Made by a program: the position numbers and the translations under genes. The notes beneath the pieces are model-generated. The model saw only the letters and a program-made list of their open reading frames with translations. It had not been told where the DNA came from and made no database searches. A stretch of 64,000 nucleotides of DNA from Sphingomonas sp. CBMAI 2297 (lineage in GTDB: Bacteria; Pseudomonadota; Alphaproteobacteria; Sphingomonadales; Sphingomonadaceae): contig NZ_JAPDIR010000020.1 of assembly GCF_029870595.1 (NCBI RefSeq), positions 34,388 through 98,387 of the forward strand, written 5' to 3'. Below, one piece after another: positions 27,877 to 37,500 of the stretch. Each line of letters opens with the position of its first letter. The first letter of the stretch is position 1.

Positions 27877-29187
27877 TCAGCGCGGCGCGCGACGGGGCGC
27901 GCGGCCGCCAAAGGTGACGAGGCTCTCCGCGCCATCGGCCGAGAGGGCGGAGACGCCGATGAACACATCGTCCACGATCACGTCCTTCAGCACCGTCTCG
28001 CTGGCCGTGGCCGGCACGTCGCGCTGCTCGGTCCAGTCCTGCTTGTCGTTGCGCCGCCAGCGGACGCGATAGCCGGCCGCATCGGGCACCGGGGCCCAGG
28101 TCACGGTGGTGTTCATCCCGAGCGCGCCGTTCAGGCTCACCTGCGCCGGCGCCGCCGGCGCCGCGGCGAGCCGCGCGATCGTCGCGGCGTTGATCGCCGT
28201 CACCTTGGCGAGATAGGGGAAGTCCATCTTGTCGACGGTGTCGCCATATTCGATGCCGCCCTCGGTGCGCAGGTCCTGGTGCTGCTGGTTGTAATTCTCG
28301 ATGCCCACCGAGAAGCGCACCGCCGGATAGCCGAGCTTGAGGAACGGCTCATGGTCGCCGCCGCGGCCGAACCGGTCGTTGCGGCGATCGACGAACACGT
28401 CGAGCCCGCCCGGTATCCCCTGCGCGACCTGGTCGATCGCCTTGGCCAGGGCACGGCTGGGGCCGTCGTCCTCGCCGCCATTGACGCGGCGCGCCATCTG
28501 CCCGGCCAGATCCTCCGACGCGCGAATCCCTTCGGAGAAGACCCGCACCCGGTCCGCCACCCGCGCGCCGTTCTGGCCCATGGTATTGCCGACAATGTCG
28601 TTGTTGAGCACCGCCGTGACGTTCCAGCCCCGCTCCTTCGCGGTCTCCGCGAGCAGCGTGCCGCCCAGCAGCCCCTGCTCCTCGCCCGAGAGCGCGGCAT
28701 AGACGATCGTCGCCTTGAACTTCTTCCGCGAGAGCAGCCGCGCCGTCTCGAGCACCAGCGCCACGCCGGACGCATCGTCATTGGCGCCCGGGGCGTCGCG
28801 CGTGATGTCCATCACGTCGCTGACGCGGCTGTCGATATGGCCCTGCACGATCACCACGCGGCTGGGATCGCTGCCCGGCTGGATGGCGAGGACGTCGACG
28901 ACGTTGACGCCGGCTGGCGCGCGCTCGTTGGTGAACACCCGCTCGATCGTGGAGACCTGGATGCAGCCGCCACAGGGGGCGGCGGTCTTCTTCATCTCCT
29001 CGCCGAACCAGCGGCGGGCGGCGCCGATCCCGCGCTTGGGATCGTCGGGCGAGGACAAGGTGTGCCGCGTGCCGAAGCTCACCAGCTTCTCGACATCGGC
29101 CTTGAGCCGGGCCGGATCGGGCTTGTCCTGCGCGGCCGCGGTGGCCGGCAGCAGGATGGCGGCGAAAGCGAGAGACGAGTAGCGCAT
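27877..29187 (-). CDS. Secreted M28-family zinc metallopeptidase
   Basis: The 436-residue exported protein has a signal peptide (MRYSSLAFAAILLPATAAAQ) and an M28 aminopeptidase-type catalytic domain (about 25-335). Visible zinc and catalytic elements are QGHIDS, GANDDASG, SGEEQG and GGDHEPF. A C-terminal fibronectin-III-like domain follows (about 340-425: ALGMNTTVTWAPVPDAAGYRVRW). It should cleave N-terminal residues or small peptides in the periplasm or outside. ATG 29187 is chosen over 29205 because GGGGGA lies 6 nt before it and the signal peptide starts there. It is 14 bp after the FecR stop and so the third gene of the sigma-FecR operon, suggesting that the receptor's signal induces a peptidase. 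Confidence 0.88.
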   Translation of the reverse strand: MRYSSLAFAAILLPATAAAQDKPDPARLKADVEKLVSFGTRHTLSSPDDPKRGIGAARRWFGEEMKKTAAPCGGCIQVSTIERVFTNERAPAGVNVVDVLAIQPGSDPSRVVIVQGHIDSRVSDVMDITRDAPGANDDASGVALVLETARLLSRKKFKATIVYAALSGEEQGLLGGTLLAETAKERGWNVTAVLNNDIVGNTMGQNGARVADRVRVFSEGIRASEDLAGQMARRVNGGEDDGPSRALAKAIDQVAQGIPGGLDVFVDRRNDRFGRGGDHEPFLKLGYPAVRFSVGIENYNQQHQDLRTEGGIEYGDTVDKMDFPYLAKVTAINAATIARLAAAPAAPAQVSLNGALGMNTTVTWAPVPDAAGYRVRWRRNDKQDWTEQRDVPATASETVLKDVIVDDVFIGVSALSADGAESLVTFGGRAPRRAPR

Positions 29188-29201
29188 GGTTTCCCCCTTG
29201 A

Positions 29202-30215
29202 TCATTCGGCGATCGGTCCAGGCCGTTTCGAGACGTATATTCGCCCCTCGCCGTCGTTGCGCACCTCGACCGGAAGCGTCACTTGCAGCGCCTCCAGAAA
29301 GCCGGCCTGGTTGCTCGTCCGGAACATGCCGTTGATCCGCAGGTCGGCCACCGCGGGATCGACGACGATCTTCCGGCTCGAATATTCGTTCATTTCCTCG
29401 ACCGCGCTGGCGAGCGGCTCGTTCTCGAAGAAGACCTGCCCCTCCGCCCAGCTCATCGCACGCTCCGTATCGACGGTACGCAGCTTGGGGAGCGCGTCCC
29501 CGGCAACCGCCACCAGCTGCTGCCTGGGCTTCAATATCTGCTGGGTGGAGCCGCGGCGGAACTGCACCGGCCGGACCGCGACGCTGCCCTCGGCCAGGGT
29601 CACCCGCAATTCGCCCTTCGAGAGATCGACGTCGAACACGGTGCCGAGCGCGGTGATCGTCCGCTCCCCCGCCTTGACGACGAAGGGCCGCCGCGGGTCC
29701 TTGGCGACCTGGAACAAAGCCCGCCCGGCGAGCAGCGTGACGTCGCGCCGCGACGCGCCGAGCAGCACCGAAAGCCGCGTGCCCGAATCCAGCGTCACCA
29801 CCGAACCGTCCGCGAGCGTCACTTTCGTCCGCTCGTTGGGCGAGGTCACATAGACCGAGCCGCCCTGGAGCTGGGCGACGATCTCCGCGCCGCGCTCGGT
29901 CTGGGCGCCGATGGCCACCATCACCACCAGGACGATCGCGGCGGCGACCGCGAAGATCGATGCGAGACGCCGCCGCCGGATCGCATCGACGCCGTTGCGC
30001 GCCTCGTCGCGCAGCGCGCTGAGCTCGGGCAGCCGCGCATGGGCCCGCAGCTCGGCGAGCGCCACCTGCAACCGCTCATGCGTGATCCGGTGGAGCGGAT
30101 CCTCCTGCAACCACGCCTGAAAGGCCTGGCGGTCGCTGGACGTCGCCGTGGCGCCGCGCAGGCGCGCGTCCCAGGTCGCCGCCGCTTCCTCCACCTTGTC
30201 GAGGGACGTGCTCAT
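29202..30215 (-). CDS. FecR-family anti-sigma factor / sigma regulator
   Basis: This 337-residue inner-membrane protein relays the signal from the STN domain of the TonB receptor to the ECF sigma factor. The N-terminal cytoplasmic part (about 1-85) has the DUF4880-like pattern AATWDARLRGATATSSDRQAFQ... and binds sigma. One transmembrane helix lies at about 88-106 (FAVAAAIVLVVMVAIGA). The periplasmic FecR domain (about 113-205: VTLADGSVVTLDSGTRLSV, RALFQVAKDPRRPFVV) is followed by an STN-like C-terminal region (EEMNEYSSRKIVVDPAV). The start overlaps the sigma stop by 4 nt (ATGA), giving translational coupling. Confidence 0.92.
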   Translation of the reverse strand: MSTSLDKVEEAAATWDARLRGATATSSDRQAFQAWLQEDPLHRITHERLQVALAELRAHARLPELSALRDEARNGVDAIRRRRLASIFAVAAAIVLVVMVAIGAQTERGAEIVAQLQGGSVYVTSPNERTKVTLADGSVVTLDSGTRLSVLLGASRRDVTLLAGRALFQVAKDPRRPFVVKAGERTITALGTVFDVDLSKGELRVTLAEGSVAVRPVQFRRGSTQQILKPRQQLVAVAGDALPKLRTVDTERAMSWAEGQVFFENEPLASAVEEMNEYSSRKIVVDPAVADLRINGMFRTSNQAGFLEALQVTLPVEVRNDGEGRIYVSKRPGPIAE

Positions 30216-30724
30216 CGCGCTTTCCGGAGGCGGTGGAGCAGATGCCCGTTCGCCCTGGCCATGTGCTTCTCGACGGTGCTGAGCGACAGGCCCGTGCGGC
30301 GCGCGATCTCCACCTGCGCAACGCCGTCGAAATGATATTGGCTGAACACCATGCGCACGATTTCGGGCAGCTCGTACAAGGCGGCGATCATGATCTGCAG
30401 CGCCTCGCGACTCTGCAGGATGCGTTCGGGAGAGAAGCCGGCCTCGTCCTCGACGTCGAAGCCCTCGGGCGCCGGGCTCATGATGCTACGCACGCTGGCG
30501 CGGCGCGCCTTGTCGCGCAGGACATTGGCGGCGACCTGGAAGACATAGCCCTGGACATTGGCGATGGCCGCGAGATCCTGGGCCGCCAGCCGGCTGAAGA
30601 CGTCCTGCACCAGGTCGTCGGCATCCTCGAAATGCTCGACCCTGCGCTGGAAGAAACGCAGCAGCGGCATCCGATATTGCGCGACGACTTCATCCAGCCC
30701 CGGGTGCCTGGCGGCATCTGGCAT
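30212..30724 (-). CDS. ECF RNA polymerase sigma factor (FecI-like)
   Basis: The 170-residue protein has sigma region 2 (about 14-80: MPLLRFFQRRVEHFEDADDL, VQGYVFQVAANVLRD) and region 4 (about 112-165: ALYELPEIVRMVF, IARRTGLSLSTVEKHMARA). It is the FecI-type partner of the FecR protein encoded directly downstream with overlapping codons. It probably drives the convergent TonB receptor gene and perhaps its own operon, but I found no promoter I could assign to it. The start follows GGGAGG at 7-nt spacing. Confidence 0.92.
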   Translation of the reverse strand: MPDAARHPGLDEVVAQYRMPLLRFFQRRVEHFEDADDLVQDVFSRLAAQDLAAIANVQGYVFQVAANVLRDKARRASVRSIMSPAPEGFDVEDEAGFSPERILQSREALQIMIAALYELPEIVRMVFSQYHFDGVAQVEIARRTGLSLSTVEKHMARANGHLLHRLRKAR

Positions 30725-30964
30725 GCAAGATCCTCCCGACCCCTAAGACGCAAGCCCTTGCCCATCCCGTAAAGGAAAAGTCGAGCCGCCCGGCTTTGTC
30801 GCACCATTTCGGGGGCTTCGGCGCAAGGGCCGGGAAAGGATGGTCGAGAGATGCGATCGTCGGGAGGCGAATCCGGCGGGAGGCCGATCGCCTGCCGGGT
30901 TGAGGCCTCATCTTCTGCTTTCGTCGCCCCCGCCAGCTGTCTTACGGAGGGAAGAAGAAGCGGG

Positions 30965-31010
30965 ATTCCGGCTCAAGGCCGGGATGACGGCGGAAAATCA
31001 AATACTTGCT
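30965..31010 (-). repeat. Dispersed intergenic repeat, copy 2 (inverted relative to copy 1)
   Basis: Read on the minus strand this matches the element at 24387-24436: the same AGCAAGTATTTGATTTTCC block, then CCGTCA and a CCCGGCCTTG palindrome arm, with about four differences over 45 positions. The two copies bracket the receptor/sigma/peptidase unit in opposite orientations. The rest of the gap 30725-31016 holds nothing else I can identify. Confidence 0.75.
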
Positions 31011-31016
31011 CGGGAT

Positions 31017-31424
31017 CTAAACCTGGGAGGCGGCGCCGGGTGCTTCCGTCACCGCCTCGCGCATCAGCCAGCCGACCCATAGCAGCACGCCCAGCAGGCC
31101 GCAGATCAGCACCGGCACGGAAAACGCTTCCCCGATGCGCGCATGGCTGGCGACCGCCCCGCCGAGAAAGGCCGTCAGCAAGGCGCAGCCCATCGCCCCG
31201 AACCTGCGGGTAAGGAACCCGCAAACGCCGAGGATCAGGATGCCCGCCAGATAGGGAAGCTGCCCAGGCGGGTAGCCGATATGCTCCTGGGGGGCCGCCA
31301 GCACGCCCGGTGCCAGCAGCATGACCAGCGCATCGGCCAGCAGCAGCGCGCTGACCAGGATCGAGCATATCCAGCCGATGCGCGGCCGGGCGGCGGCCAG
31401 AAACGGCCTGGAGAGGATAGGCAC
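31017..31424 (-). CDS. DoxX-like four-helix membrane protein
   Basis: This 135-residue inner-membrane protein has four predicted helices: WICSILVSALLLADALVMLL, QLPYLAGILILGVCGFL, MGCALLTAFLGGAVASH and VPVLICGLLGVLLWVGW. The patterns EHIGYPPGQLPYLAGILIL and LGGAVASHARIG are characteristic of small DoxX-type proteins, whose function is generally unknown. The frame is open upstream, but homologues start just before the first helix. A GTG at 31424 preceded by AAGGGA at about 10 nt gives that start and is chosen. It lies 145 bp downstream of the autotransporter on the same strand, separated by a hairpin, so it is probably an independent unit. Confidence 0.75.
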   Translation of the reverse strand: MPILSRPFLAAARPRIGWICSILVSALLLADALVMLLAPGVLAAPQEHIGYPPGQLPYLAGILILGVCGFLTRRFGAMGCALLTAFLGGAVASHARIGEAFSVPVLICGLLGVLLWVGWLMREAVTEAPGAASQV

Positions 31425-31517
31425 CGGGCAAATGTCCCTTCTGAAATCGGAAACGGGAGAGGGCTTCGATGTGCTCGAACGCCAGGTTGCAGGCCCGGAC
31501 GGATATCCGGTTGCCAT

Positions 31518-31547
31518 CGTCATCCCGGCCAGGGAGCGGGGATGACG
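31518..31547. repeat. REP-like palindrome downstream of the autotransporter gene
   Basis: CGTCATCCCGGCC and GGGGATGACG arms flank a short loop in the gap between the autotransporter stop and the DoxX-like gene. It may end or stabilise the autotransporter message. Confidence 0.55.
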
Positions 31548-31569
31548 ATGGCAGGATGAGCCCGCGCGA

Positions 31570-34500
31570 TCAGAACGCGATCGAGAGGCCGGCATTCACG
31601 CTGTGCCGGGTGACATCTCCGAACTTGTTGCCGACGCCCGAGCCATATTCGCCCGAATAGCTCAGGTTCAGCCGGACGCCCTTCGACACCGGCGCCGCCA
31701 CGCCCAATGCGAGATGCGCCATGGTGTTGCCGCGCTCGGCCGCCAGCGCCGACATCAGGCCGCCCGCGTTCGCCGCGGCATAGGAGGCGCTGGCCCGGCC
31801 GTTGTCGCCGCTGAACTGGTGGCGGATGCCTGCCTCGGCCCAGGGGGTGATACCGCCGAGATCGAAGCTGACTCCCAGCGCGGCATCGCCGAACAGCGCG
31901 TTGCCGGTGTTCTTCACCACTTCCAGCGCGAAGCCCGAACCGCCCTCGGTCACATGGTTGCGACCGCCCTCGACATAGGTGAGGCCGACGCGCGGCGTGA
32001 TGCGGGCCGAGCCCAGCGCCACCTGATAGCCCGCCGACAGGTCGGCGACGAAGCCGCCCAGATCGTAGCGCGACGTCGCGGTGCCGCCCGGCACGGCGCG
32101 ACGGGTCTTGGCCTGGGAGAGGTCATAGGCGACCAGGCCGCGCAGCGCGAGGCCGCCGAGCTCGGCGCTGGCCGAGACGCCGACCTGCATGCCCTCCAGC
32201 CTGGTGGTGGCGCCCAGGCCCTCCACCGTCTGGCTGGTCGAAAGCGTGCCGGCAAAGGCATTCACCCGGGCCGTTTCCGAGAAGCCCCAGCCGAACCCGC
32301 CGAGCAGGCCGCGGCTGTCGCTGCGCAGGTCGTGCGCGCCGGTGCCGGCATTCCCCTGGAGCGCGCCCTCCTGATACAGGCCCTGGGCGAAGCCGTAGAA
32401 GCCGACATGGCCCTTCCCGCCATTCTCCAGCGCGCGCATCGCATCGGCCACGGCCAGGCCGTTCTCGATGCTCGCCTGGTCCGCCGCCGCATAGGCCTCG
32501 GCGCTGAGCTGGGCGAAGCCGGCGGCGCGCGAGGCGCCGTTGGTCTCGACCAGCGCCGGCAGGGCGGTGGTGAAGGTCTGCACCATCTGGCCGCCGCCCA
32601 GCACCGCATTGGCGTAGCGGATCGAGTCGCGCACATTGGCGCCGAAAGCGGCGTCATTCTGGAATTCGCCGACCAGCTGGATACGGTTCCCCCGCGTCGC
32701 CACGAAGCCGAACACCGTTTCCGACTTGTTGATCGTGGTGAAGCCGCCGGTGATGCCGCCCTGCGCCACGACGAGATCGAGCGCGCCGCCCGGCGTCGAC
32801 TGGAGGATGCCCGTGATGTCCAGCGTGGCGCCCGGCTGGATGTTCATCGTGCCCGAGATGTTCAGGCGGTCGCTCCCGGTCGGCGCCATTTCGAGCAGCA
32901 GGTTCGAGCCGTTGGTGAACAGCACGTTGCCGTTGACCGTCATCGTTCCCGGCGAAGCGCCCGGCGACAGCGTGCCGCGCACTTCGATGTTGGCGTTCAC
33001 CGTGCCCGCGGTGCCGAAGGTCGCGCCGTGGCTGACCACGATGGTCTTGGCCGAGGTGATGGTGGTGCCGGCCTGGCCGATCAGGCGGCCGCCGGTGACC
33101 GAGACGGTGTCGTAGCTGATGTTCCCCGTCAGCGACACCACGCCGCCGGCGACGTTGAACGCCTCGAATTCGGTGAAGCCCTGGCCGTTCCACGCGGTCG
33201 GCGCGGCATAGGTGCCCTGGGTGTTGAACTCGAGCGTGTCATAGCCGGTGCCGCCGCTGGCGGTGCCGGTGATCGCGTTGGCGCGGCCGAGCGTCAGGCG
33301 GTCGTCGCCCGCGCCCAGCGCGACATTGCCCGCCAGCGTGCCCTGCACGTTCAGGTTGTTGGCCCCGTCATTGCCTGTGAGCGCCGGCGTGGTGAGCGTC
33401 GAGCCCGCCGCGACCGTCAGCCTGGCGCCGAACAGATCGACCGTGTCGAACTGCGCGTCGCGATCGACGATCAGCTCGCCGGCATCGCCCGATTCGAGCT
33501 GCTCGAAGCCGGTGGCATTGACGCTGCTCAGCCGGCGGACCGTGTTCGCCGCCTGGTTGAGCACCAGGCGATCGATGCCGTCGCCGCCGTCGATCGCGCC
33601 GCTCAGCGTGGCGCCGCTCGCCAGGGTCAGCACATTGTTGGCCGCGCCGAAGCTGGTCTGCTCCGCCGTCACCGTGCTGCCCGCCGCGACGGTCAGGTTG
33701 CCTTCCTCCACCGAGATGGTCTGGTAGGTGCCGTTGCCGCTGATCGCGAGGTTGCCGGCACCCCGCGCCACGATATCCTCGAAATTGAGGATCCTGGCGG
33801 TGGCCAGCGTCGCGGTCTGGTCGGCGAGCGTGTTGAAGATCAGCGCGTCGTGCCCGGCCCCGCCATTCACCGTGCCGAGGATCGAGCCGCCGTCGACGAT
33901 CAGCTGGTTGTCATGCTCGTCGAAGTTGAGCGTCTGGTCGGCGGCGATGGTGCCGCCCAGCGTCAGCGACGAACCGCCGGCGACGTTGATCGTCTCGAAG
34001 CTGGTGATCCCGCCGGCGATCCGCGAATCGCCCGTCAGGTTGAGGTTGAGCACGTCGTTCCCCGCCCCCCCGTCGAGCATGCCCGAGAGCGTGCCGTTCA
34101 GGATCATGGTGAGCGTATCGTCGCCACCGCCCAGCGACACGCCGCCGGTGAGCGCGGTGTTGAGGATCACCGACTGCGCGCTGTCGTCGCCGATGATGTT
34201 GCCGATGTGATGATCGCCCGTGCCCGGATTGACCGTCAGGTCGGCGCCGTTGCGCAGCGTCACCGTGTCGAAGTCCTGGTTCATGCCGATCGTCAGCCGG
34301 GCATTGCCCGAGACATCGAGCGATTCGAAGTTGATGACGTTGGGCAGGTCGCTGGTGTCCTGCGTGATCTCGAAGGCCACCGTGTCGATGCCCTCGCCCC
34401 CGTCGATCAGGCCGGTGACGGTGCCGCCGGCGAGCACGAGGCGATCATTGCCCGCGCCCAGGTCGATATTGCCCTCGACCACGCCGCCGGCGTTGAGCGT

Positions 34501-37500
34501 CACGGTGTCGTTGCCGCCACCCATGGCGAGGCTACCGCCGATCGCGCCCGAGACGGTGACCGATTCCGCCGCATCCGAACCGGCCAGCGCGGTCGCGCCC
34601 TGGGTCTGGAAGCGCGTGCCGGCCGCCACCGTCACGTTCGAACCCGCCATGTTCAGCGTGTCGAGATCGGCGGTGCCGCGGATCGTGATCGAGCCCGTGC
34701 CGCGCTGGCCCAGCGTCTCGAAGCCGCGGAACTGATCGAAATTGACCGTGCCGCCGCCGGTCACGTCGACGAGCAGCGTGTCGGTGCCCTCGCCGCCATA
34801 GGCGGTGCCGGTGAAGATGCCCGCGGCGGCATAGACGAAGGTGTCATTGCCGTCGCCGAGGCGCAGGTCGCCCTGGAGCGTGCCGTAATTCTCGAAGACG
34901 TCGTCGCCGGCGCCCAGGTCGACATTGCCGATGATCGTGCCGCCGGCGAGGTTGCGGATCTTGTCGGTGGTGTTGATCGTCTGGATGCCGCCCGCGATCA
35001 CATAGGTCTGGGTCGTGTCGTCGCCCGGGGCATGGAGATCCATTCCGCCCGCGTCGAAGTTGCTGTCGCCCTGCAGGACCGTGTCCGCCCCGCCCCGGAT
35101 CGTCCCGAGATTGTCGAGCTCGAACAGCCGCAGCGCCGCATCGACGCCGGTGCTGCCATAGCCCTCGTCCTCGAGGCCGGCGACCATCAGCGCCGTCGAC
35201 ACGCCGCCGGTGGCCTCGATCGTGCCGCCCGCCGCATTGGTCATGCCGACGATGCCATGGTTGCCGAGCAGCGCCGCGAAGACCCCGGTGGCGATGGCCG
35301 CCGACGAACCGCTGCTGCTGCCGCCGCCATTGGCCGCGATCCGGCCGCTATTGACCAGCTTGCCGACCAGCACCGGCTGCTGCTCGTCGAGGCAATCCTC
35401 GCCGAACGCGCCGCCGAGCGCAGTGAGCAGCAGGCCGGTGCCGCCCCGGCCGGTGGATTCGATCGTGCCGCCATTGGTCACGTCGAACGACTGGCCGACG
35501 ATATGCGCCCCGGCACTTTGGCGGCTCGCCGCGCTGATCGTGCCGGTGTTGGCGAGCTTGACCAGCCCCCCTTCGCCAAGGAGCCGCATGCCATTGCCGT
35601 CATCGGCCGACGAAGTGATCTGGCCGCTGTTCGTCACATCGATGCTGCGGCCGTTCTCGTCGCTGGCATAGCTTTCGACATGGACGCCGCCCGCCCCAGT
35701 CGAGGTAATCCTGCCGCTGTTGTTCAGCGTGAAGGCGCCGATGCCATAGTCGCGATAGACCCTCAGGCCGTTCTGCCGCGCGGTGATCGTGCCGGTGTTG
35801 GTGAAGCTCGACAGCGTGCCGGTGGCATAGACTCCCCGAACCGCGCTGGTGATCGTGCCGTTGTTCACCAGGTCGAGCTGGGCGTCGTAGCGCGGATCGG
35901 TGACTTCGATCGCGGCGTTCAGCGTGTCGTCGGCGATATCGAAATTGGCGTTGTTGATCACCTTGCCGTCGCCCAGCGCGCGCAGCCCCCTGGTCTGCGT
36001 CGCCGCCGAGGTGATCGTCACTTCGGTCTGCGCGCCGCTCGCCTCGACGCCGTGCAGCTCGAAGTCCGTGGGGATCACGTTGGTGGCGAGATCGAAGGTC
36101 CCGCTGCTGGTGAAGGACCGGCCATAGGCGTCGATGCCCGCCCCGCCGGTCACCGTGCCGCTCACGTCGAGCGCCGCGCCGTTGCGGGTGAGCACCGTGT
36201 CGTCGCCACCGCCCATGTCGAGATTGCCGGTGACCTTGCCGCCGGTCGCGAGATAGAGATCGTTGCCGTTGCCGAGCAACACATGGCCGGTGATCGTGCC
36301 GGCATTCTCGACGATGTCGTCGGCATTGCCGCCGACGATCGCGGCGCCCGGGGTGCCCGCGGCATTATCCGTCTTGTGGCCTTGAATCAGGCCGGCCGCA
36401 TAGTTGACGATGCGATTGACGCCGTAGCCCGTGGTCTCGATCGCATTGCCATGGGCGCTGGTGATGTCGCCGCTGTTATGGACTACCGAATTCTCCATGC
36501 GGATGCCGGTGCCCTGCATGGTGACCCGGCCGACGCCCAGATTGCCGCGGTCGTTGGTGAACATGCCGTTGCGGAGGTCCACGCCGAGCCCGAAATTGCC
36601 CGCCGAGGCGTCCTTCGAATCTTCCCAGATCGAGGCGCGGTTCATGATCGTGCTGCCATCGGCCTCGAGCAGCACGCCATAGGCGCTGCCCAGCTTGCGC
36701 AGGTTGGTGCTCGCCGAGATCAGCACCTCGGTGCCGGCCCCGGTCTTGAGCGCGGTGCCGCCGCTGATGCCGATATAGCCGCTCTGCGCGAACAGCTCGA
36801 CGCGGCGCGCATAGGTGGCGTCGACCGCGATGCCCGCGGTGCCGCCGTTGACGGCACCGGCAATCACCAGGTCGAGCCCCTGCCCGCCCTCACCGAACAC
36901 GCTGCTCGTCGAGTCCCTCTCGACGATGATCGAGGGACGATCATAGCCGCCATTGTTGAAGCCCATGTCGAGCACGACCCGACCGTCACCGGCCACCCGC
37001 AACAGGCCGCTATAGCTGTAATGGCCGCCGGTGCCGTCGGCCGGTCCTTTCAGCGTGAGCACCGTACCGGCCCCCGCCGCCTCGTAGATCGTGCCACCGG
37101 AGAAGCCGGTGGCTTTGCCCTGGAGCACCGAGAAGGTCTGCGTCTCGCCGGCACGGGCCTGCAGCACGTTGTTCCCCGCGCCCATGTTGACCGTTCCGGT
37201 CACGAGGCTCCCGGTATCGACGCTGCCGTTCTGGCCAAGGCGCTTGATGTCGACGACCAGCTTGTCGTCGCCGGCGCCGGCGGAGACATTGCCCTGCACC
37301 GAGCTGCCCTCGGCGAGCCACAGCATGTTGCTGCCGGTGCCGCCCAGCACGACGTCACCCACGATCGTGCCCTTGTTCGCGACCCGCGCGCCGGAGGGAG
37401 CCTGGGTATAGAATTCGACGGCGGCGCCTTCGCCCGCGCGGATCTCCCCTTCGTTGATCAGCCTGGGCGAGTTGTAATTTTGCGTGCCGTAGGCGGAAAC

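Noticed and set aside
24590..31010. Lasso-peptide biosynthetic cluster
   Set aside because: A receptor with FecI/FecR and a peptidase fits the periphery of such clusters, but no B/C maturase genes, precursor or isopeptidase are visible.
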